The position numbers were made by a program, and so were the translations under genes. DNA of 64,000 bases from Gordionus sp. m RMFG-2023 (Eukaryota > Nematomorpha > Gordioida > Chordodea > Parachordodidae): the NCBI RefSeq assembly GCF_954871325.1, contig NC_088775.1, positions 51,437,561 through 51,501,560 on the forward strand, given 5' to 3'. The notes beneath the pieces were generated by a model. The model saw only the letters and a program-made list of their open reading frames with translations. It did no database searches and had not been told where the DNA came from. Each line of letters opens with the position of its first letter. The stretch's first letter is position 1. Positions 59,275 to 64,000 of this stretch are shown piece after piece.

Positions 59275-59540
59275 GCGGCTTAAGTTTACGACTCGATTTC
59301 ACGACTTGAGTTAGTCGACTAATTCGATAATGACTACATGAGTCGGAGTAGGGTGAACTGACTTACTTTTTAACAATACTGGACATGCCATAGAAAGAAT
59401 TTCAAAAAAGAGTACACGTTTTGTATCAATATCAAGGCTTTCGAGTATAAAGAACCTCTAGTAATTTATAAATTATGCAGATTTTTCCCAAAAACATTTT
59501 TAATCGAATATGATATTAAATAATGCTTTATGTCATTAAG

Positions 59541-59756
59541 TAGTGTTGTTAAACGGCTCGTTTTGAGAAGATTTTTAAAAATGGCTAACTCAATATTTCA
59601 TCCAGAAAAATACCATTCAAGCCTGAAGATTTTGCTCATAGAAGGAACAAAGGTCTATACATATATTAACGAAATCTCGAGGCAGGCAATATTTTTCTGG
59701 TTAAAATATTGAGTCAGCCGTTTTAAAAAATAGGCTCGAGCTGTTTAACAACACTA
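59541..59756. mobile_element. hAT MITE, second copy
   Basis: Ends TAGTGTTGTTAAACGGCTC and, reversed, TAGTGTTGTTAAACAGC, with the same fold as 52247-52469. Flanking octamers tcattaag and ccattagg agree at 6 of 8, suggesting an older insertion. A 60-codon ORF inside is a by-product and is not called. Confidence 0.8.
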
Positions 59757-59966
59757 CCATTAGGCATTAAATTCATTCAGATGTTATTTATCTGTCAATT
59801 TATTTCAGTTAGATCTATTTATTTATCATATTTTTTCGTAACAATAATTTGTCCCTCAATCTTAAGATTATATCATATCAAAATATCATCACAAATAAAT
59901 TATTAATCTTGGATTTCACTATTATCTTAAACTATTTCTATAATTTTAGATTAGGTTTAAATAACT

Positions 59967-60665
59967 ATGTCAGATGATGATGCTAATTCTTATTCAAGCA
60001 GGGAGAAAAATTTCTTAGCTATTGTAACAGATAACAGTAGATGAATATATTTTTAAATTTACAATTATGTTTTTATAAAGGCGATTTTAATGATAGTAAT
60101 GAGGATATTTATAAAGCCTCTAACAAGGAACTTGTAAAAAACTTCGGTAATAAAATACATCAATGATTTAAAAAATAAAATGCCCATAGCTAGTCAAATT
60201 AATACACTGGAGGAATATGATGATGAATTAATAAAGTTGTTTCTTGAAAAAGAAATTCTAGAAAAAGCTTTGCAAAGTTATTATTGTTTTTGAAATAATA
60301 TTTATAAAAAATGTAGGTGAGCATGAGCTCAGTGGCAGCAATGACCAAAATTTAAAGTTGGATGATAATTTAAATCTAATTGAATCTTCATCAGAAGATT
60401 ATGAACAATGTCCTATATGTTTAATCAGATTTATAGATCAAGATACTGCATCACCAAATAATTGTGATCATAGTTTTTGTTTAGAATGTTTAACCGAATG
60501 GTCCAAAGTAAAGCCTAATCAAATTTTAAATATTTATTTTTAAAAAAGAATGTAACAACCTGCCCAATTGACCGGAAGCCTTTTGAATATATATATGCTA
60601 GACACTCATTTGAAGGCACTATATATAAAAAAGTAAAATTTCAATTAATGGAAATTAATTCTTGA
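59967..60665 (+). CDS. RING-finger protein, PHRF1-like, five exons
   Basis: Exons 59967-60036, 60081-60146, 60190-60276, 60317-60507 and 60549-60665 join in one frame of 176 codons; the introns are 44, 43, 40 and 41 bp, all GT-AG. The N-terminal half is acidic (MSDDDANSYSSRE; SSSEDYE). The RING reads CPICLIRFIDQ, NNCDHSFCLECLTEWSK and, across the last intron, CPIDRKPFEYIYARHSF. The final zinc ligand is Asp (CPID), and the sequence after it fits animal PHRF1/SCAF11 RINGs (CPVDR). PHRF1 continues with a PHD finger, but here the protein ends at MEINS. An aataaa follows the stop. It is probably an E3-type nuclear protein of the host. Confidence 0.8.
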
Positions 60666-61205
60666 AATAAATTTCCTTTATTATAAACTTATCGATATCT
60701 ACTATTTGTTGTTAAAAGTTACTTTTAAAAAGCAACTAGCTACTACTAGTTGCATTTTTAATAAATATCATTTCAAAATTAACTAGTTATATCAAGTGAG
60801 ACTTTCTAAAATCATTTTATTATACAAAATAAATTTATAAATTTCAATAAAAGAAAAAAATATATAATATATTATAATAGCCTCTCTTTGTCACTATTTA
60901 TAATAATTTAATAATATAAAATTTGATGAAACTTTAGATGATGATCTATATAGAGTTAAACTTAAAATTAATAAAATTTTAATTTTTACCTAAGATAGAT
61001 CCATAATTATGGACTTTCAAAGTCTAACACAAGCACAATTTTAATAAGCTCAAATTACTTGATAAATATTTAGACCAATATCATTTTGTTGCCCTTAAAA
61101 TTCTTTAGAGAAATTTTTTTTTTTGAAAGTTCTTTAGTGTTGATGCCAACTTTTAATTTTTATTGTTTCTTTATTATAAGACATATGATTTTTTGGCATA
61201 GATTA
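60666..61205. other. 3' flank of the RING gene, no other feature
   Basis: AT-rich; a possible polyadenylation signal aaataaa lies within ten bases of the stop. No further exon with a PHD finger was seen. Confidence 0.5.
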
Positions 61206-61213
61206 GTTCCAAC

Positions 61214-61625
61214 TAGGGCTGCACTTATTGTTTACCATTAGGACCAGGTTATAAATGTGTATATTTTAAATTGGCACAAAATTGACAGATATTTATACAT
61301 ACATTTTGGAATGTTGATAAATTTTAAAATATATTATCAAACATAAATATTTTAAGGAGGGGTTGGTAGCAGCAAATAAAATCAGCCTATGTTTTGAATC
61401 AGGTTTGGATCAACCAAACTGATTCAATTTCGAACAAATTTTAAATTAGCCAATTTTAAATTCTTCCTAAAAATAATTTTGTTTTATAACAAGTTGTGAT
61501 GTTATATAATATTCCAAGATGTTTATGCATAAAAAAAATTAACTGACAATCTTGTGCCAATTCTGAGATATACACATTTATAATTCGGTCATTTCAATAT
61601 TTACAAAAATATTGGCGCAGCCTTA
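61214..61625. mobile_element. hAT MITE, 412 bp
   Basis: Ends TAGGGCTGCACTTATTG and, reversed, TAAGGCTGCGCCAATATT. Inverted similarity runs inward to ataaatgtgtatat and ttggcacaa. Flanking octamers gttccaac (61206-61213) and gtttcaac (61626-61633) agree at 7 of 8. Confidence 0.8.
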
Positions 61626-61734
61626 GTTTCAACTAAGGAAAGCCTTTCACAATCAGTTACCTTATACTTTGTTAATAACATTACTGGTCAGATTGATGGG
61701 GAACAAATGAATCAAAATTCTTTTTTTTGAATTA

Positions 61735-61920
61735 GAGGTCTGCAAAGCCTGGCCCTAATTAGTCCATTTGGCCTATTAATTGACACAAGTTGTCTGGTCC
61801 AGCCCAAATTTTTTTTGGTCATGCCTGGCCCAATATAGTTTTATTATAAAAAATTAGCCTGGTCCATAAAAATTTTAAGAAAAATCAGGTTCTGACATTT
61901 AAAATTTCAGTAAAGGTTAG
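61735..61920. mobile_element. hAT-like terminus fragment
   Basis: Begins agaggtctgcaaagcctggccc and has repeated cctggccc words, a degraded relative of the CAGAGACCTGCAGGCC ends. No opposite end was seen. Confidence 0.4.
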
Positions 61921-63425
61921 CATGGTCTTCTAAATTTTCTATATGAATTTTTCAGCAGTGTTGTTTTACGCTACATAGTAGTTCGCTATTGCTACCACAT
62001 TTTACAAAAAAAGCAGCAAAGCTATTTTTACATTGTTTTAGAATTTTTTAAAAATATTTTTTACGTATCTTATTTTCACAAATAAAAAATATAATATATT
62101 ATTTTTTCTAAATATATACCTATCAATTGATTTTTAAATGCTAATAAATTTAAATAATGTCAAAATCAATAAAAATTTAGAAATTTATTGTCAACTGTCC
62201 AAAAATTTAAAATAACTACAACGGAATTTTTTTTACTGCCCATTTAATTAAATACTGCCATTTTGATTAATATAACAACCAATTTCTTATTAAAAAATTG
62301 CCCAAATAATTTATCGTCTTTATTAAATAAATGAATATGATTATACTCTATGGAACTGGAATCGATATTTTTTAGTTCTCTTACCTTCAAAAATTTTTCA
62401 TTTTTCATTTTCATTTTCAAGTGTGATTATAATAAAATTGGATGAACCAGATATGATGATAAATTTTTTTTCTCAAACTCCTATCACAAAATTAATATTT
62501 AAATAAGTAAATTGGGGATTTTACATTTATCCAATTTACAATAAAAAAATTAAAAGTATTTGTATTTCTATATATTTGAACTCGTAATAAATGCAAAATA
62601 TTGTTAACTTTTAGTATTTAAAATATAAATACAAAGGCCATGTTCTGGCTACACCTGAGCACCGCCAGCTCACGCCTGTACTGCCAGCAATTTTATTTAC
62701 GCCTGAAAAGTCGGCGATTGAATGAGTGGCGTGGCCAGGCTCCATTGATTTTTTTATGGTGGCAGTGTGGCAGCAAAATTTTTAGAATTATATCAAGTTT
62801 AATTTTCATCATTTAAATGAAAATTTATATTTGAAATATTTTACCCTGGCTACTATAAACGTGACGCAAAAACATACTGGTGAAGCCATATTATCTGATA
62901 TCTATAGTATAGAAGAGGAATTTTAATAACAAAAGAATACAGATGGTAACTTATGCTGGGGAAAATGTCAAAAGAAGCGTCAGATTGGGGGATTATGACA
63001 TCATCTATACCCATAATTTAGTTACAATTGATGGCATAAAAAACGTTGCAAGTATTAATATTCTGATTAAAAAATATTAAAGTAGTCAATCCTCAGATAT
63101 CGAGTATCCAATTTGGAATGTGAAAATGAGGTAATATATATTTTTATTAATAAAATTATATTTTAAAAATTCGATAACAACATTACTTGATTCAAGATTT
63201 CAAAATCTTAAAATTGTTCTAGAATTTATAAATTCGATTTCTCACACACAATTTTTAATTATAAATTTAAAACTTTTAGAGCATGATAGAAATGCACAGA
63301 GGAGAGTCAAGTTGAAGAAAATGGGCAAATATTTAGTCCATATGTTGCTAAAATAACTCATTAATATTCCCCTCCACAACGATTATATCAACATTAGCAA
63401 GAATGTCATATTTTACTTAGGTAAC
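61921..63425. other. Mostly unassigned
   Basis: AT-rich, with a GC-richer patch at 62640-62780 (accgccagctcacgcctg; gagtggcgtggccaggctc) that may be another transposon end. No ORF is supported. Short open text near 62975 (RSVRLGDYDIIYTHNLV) is not recognised. Confidence 0.4.
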
Positions 63426-63429
63426 ATAG

Positions 63430-63645
63430 TATACTAGAAGAAGATGTGTTAACTTTTTGGAAAAAAGCGACTGGAACTTCTTAGGCTTGCTAATTTAGGT
63501 AGGAAGGCTTTTTGTATACATGCAACTAGTACACTCAAAGAATTTTTTTATCGCTGGATTAATACTCGATGCAGAAAGGACTTTCTATGTCCCAGGAATA
63601 TTGATAAAATACTATTTATTCATGACAATTTAATTTTACTAGTAG
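63430..63645 (+). pseudogene. BED-hAT dimerisation domain remnant
   Basis: In shifting frames: EEDVLTFWKKATG, GRKAFCIHATST, then AGLILDAERTF-like and NIDKILFIHDNL. These are the C-terminal hAT dimerisation blocks (FWK, LARKxLxIPATS, SERVFSxAG, NVDxLxFLHxN). At least two frameshifts are needed over 200 bp. No core was found upstream. Confidence 0.7.
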
Positions 63646-63649
63646 ATAG

Positions 63650-64000
63650 CCTGTCAAAAATGATTAAGAATGAGATTTTTTTTTCTTACTTTTATGATGG
63701 TTACTAGTTATTTGAAAATAATATCCAAATTTTTTTCTTTATAACCTCCTCCCCTCTTCAGGCCATGTCTAATCCATTAAAACCAAGTGTAAATGCTATA
63801 TTTTGAGTCAAAATTTATTTAGAGCTTTTACTTGATACCCATATCAATGTTATTTGTTAAAATATTACTGATCATCTATACCTAGACCTGTGCGCCGACG
63901 AAACTATTGGCGGCCTGCGCAATTTTCAAAAATGGCGCAGTTATAAATTTTTATAACATATAAATATTTTTAATTGCTAAATAATTTTTTTTTTAAAAAA
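63650..64000. mobile_element. Relative of the 47240 foldback centre; window end
   Basis: cctgtcaaaaatgattaagaatgagattttt matches cccgtcaaaaatgaaggggaatgag near 48500. Near 63884 tagacctgtgcgccgacg may start another element. The window ends here. Confidence 0.4.

Overview
This is AT-rich eukaryotic DNA, most likely from an invertebrate animal. It is almost entirely a transposon graveyard with one convincing complete host gene. The reasons are spliceosomal introns of very uniform size (about 40-50 bp) in both the host gene and the transposons, RTE-type LINEs, FLYWCH-finger MULEs, hAT, Helitron and Ginger-type elements, and a RING gene resembling animal PHRF1. The phylum cannot be fixed from this window.

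Layout. 1-1266 is an almost identical inverted copy of 17213-21995 without the LINE that interrupts the latter. 1267-7400 holds a hAT-like end, a 118-bp tandem repeat, a LINE endonuclease ORF with repeated upstream monomers, and degenerate tandem duplications. 8128-13672 is a MULE with TIRs and an 8-bp target duplication. Its transposase gene contains twelve tandem copies of a 57-bp exon plus intron. 13690-15250 and 21269-22153 are Helitron exon arrays. 15604-17105 (minus) may be a small multi-exon gene. 17526-21040 is an RTE LINE with a 7-bp target duplication. 21995-26389 is a Helitron Rep/helicase gene with several breaks, followed by a second Helitron head that carries a hAT nested inside another hAT (27459-29921). 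31001-37093 is a giant inverted repeat of dimeric satellite units enclosing an OTU-protease-like exon. 37130-42050 (minus) is a broken integrase-bearing element, probably Ginger1, split by a second MULE (37725-40121). 43440-45620 is a decayed hAT. 45800-49805 holds Helitron fragments and a foldback element. 49806-51260 is a 41-42 bp satellite. 52247-52469 and 59541-59756 are related MITEs. 53027-55801 is a dead RTE LINE with a tRNA-Ser-like head. 55934-57379 is a BED-finger hAT derivative with GC-rich ends. 57484-58570 (minus) is a ZMYM1-type hAT. 59967-60665 is a five-exon RING gene. The last 3 kb holds MITEs and hAT remnants.

The most unusual feature is exon amplification inside two unrelated transposons. 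In the MULE and in the Helitron, whole exon-intron units were duplicated in tandem. The introns keep one phase and most of the exons stay open, so each unit adds whole codons to an N-terminal region of the predicted protein. In the MULE, each 90-bp inter-exon spacer also contains an AG|GT junction that divides it into two segments of mini-intron size.
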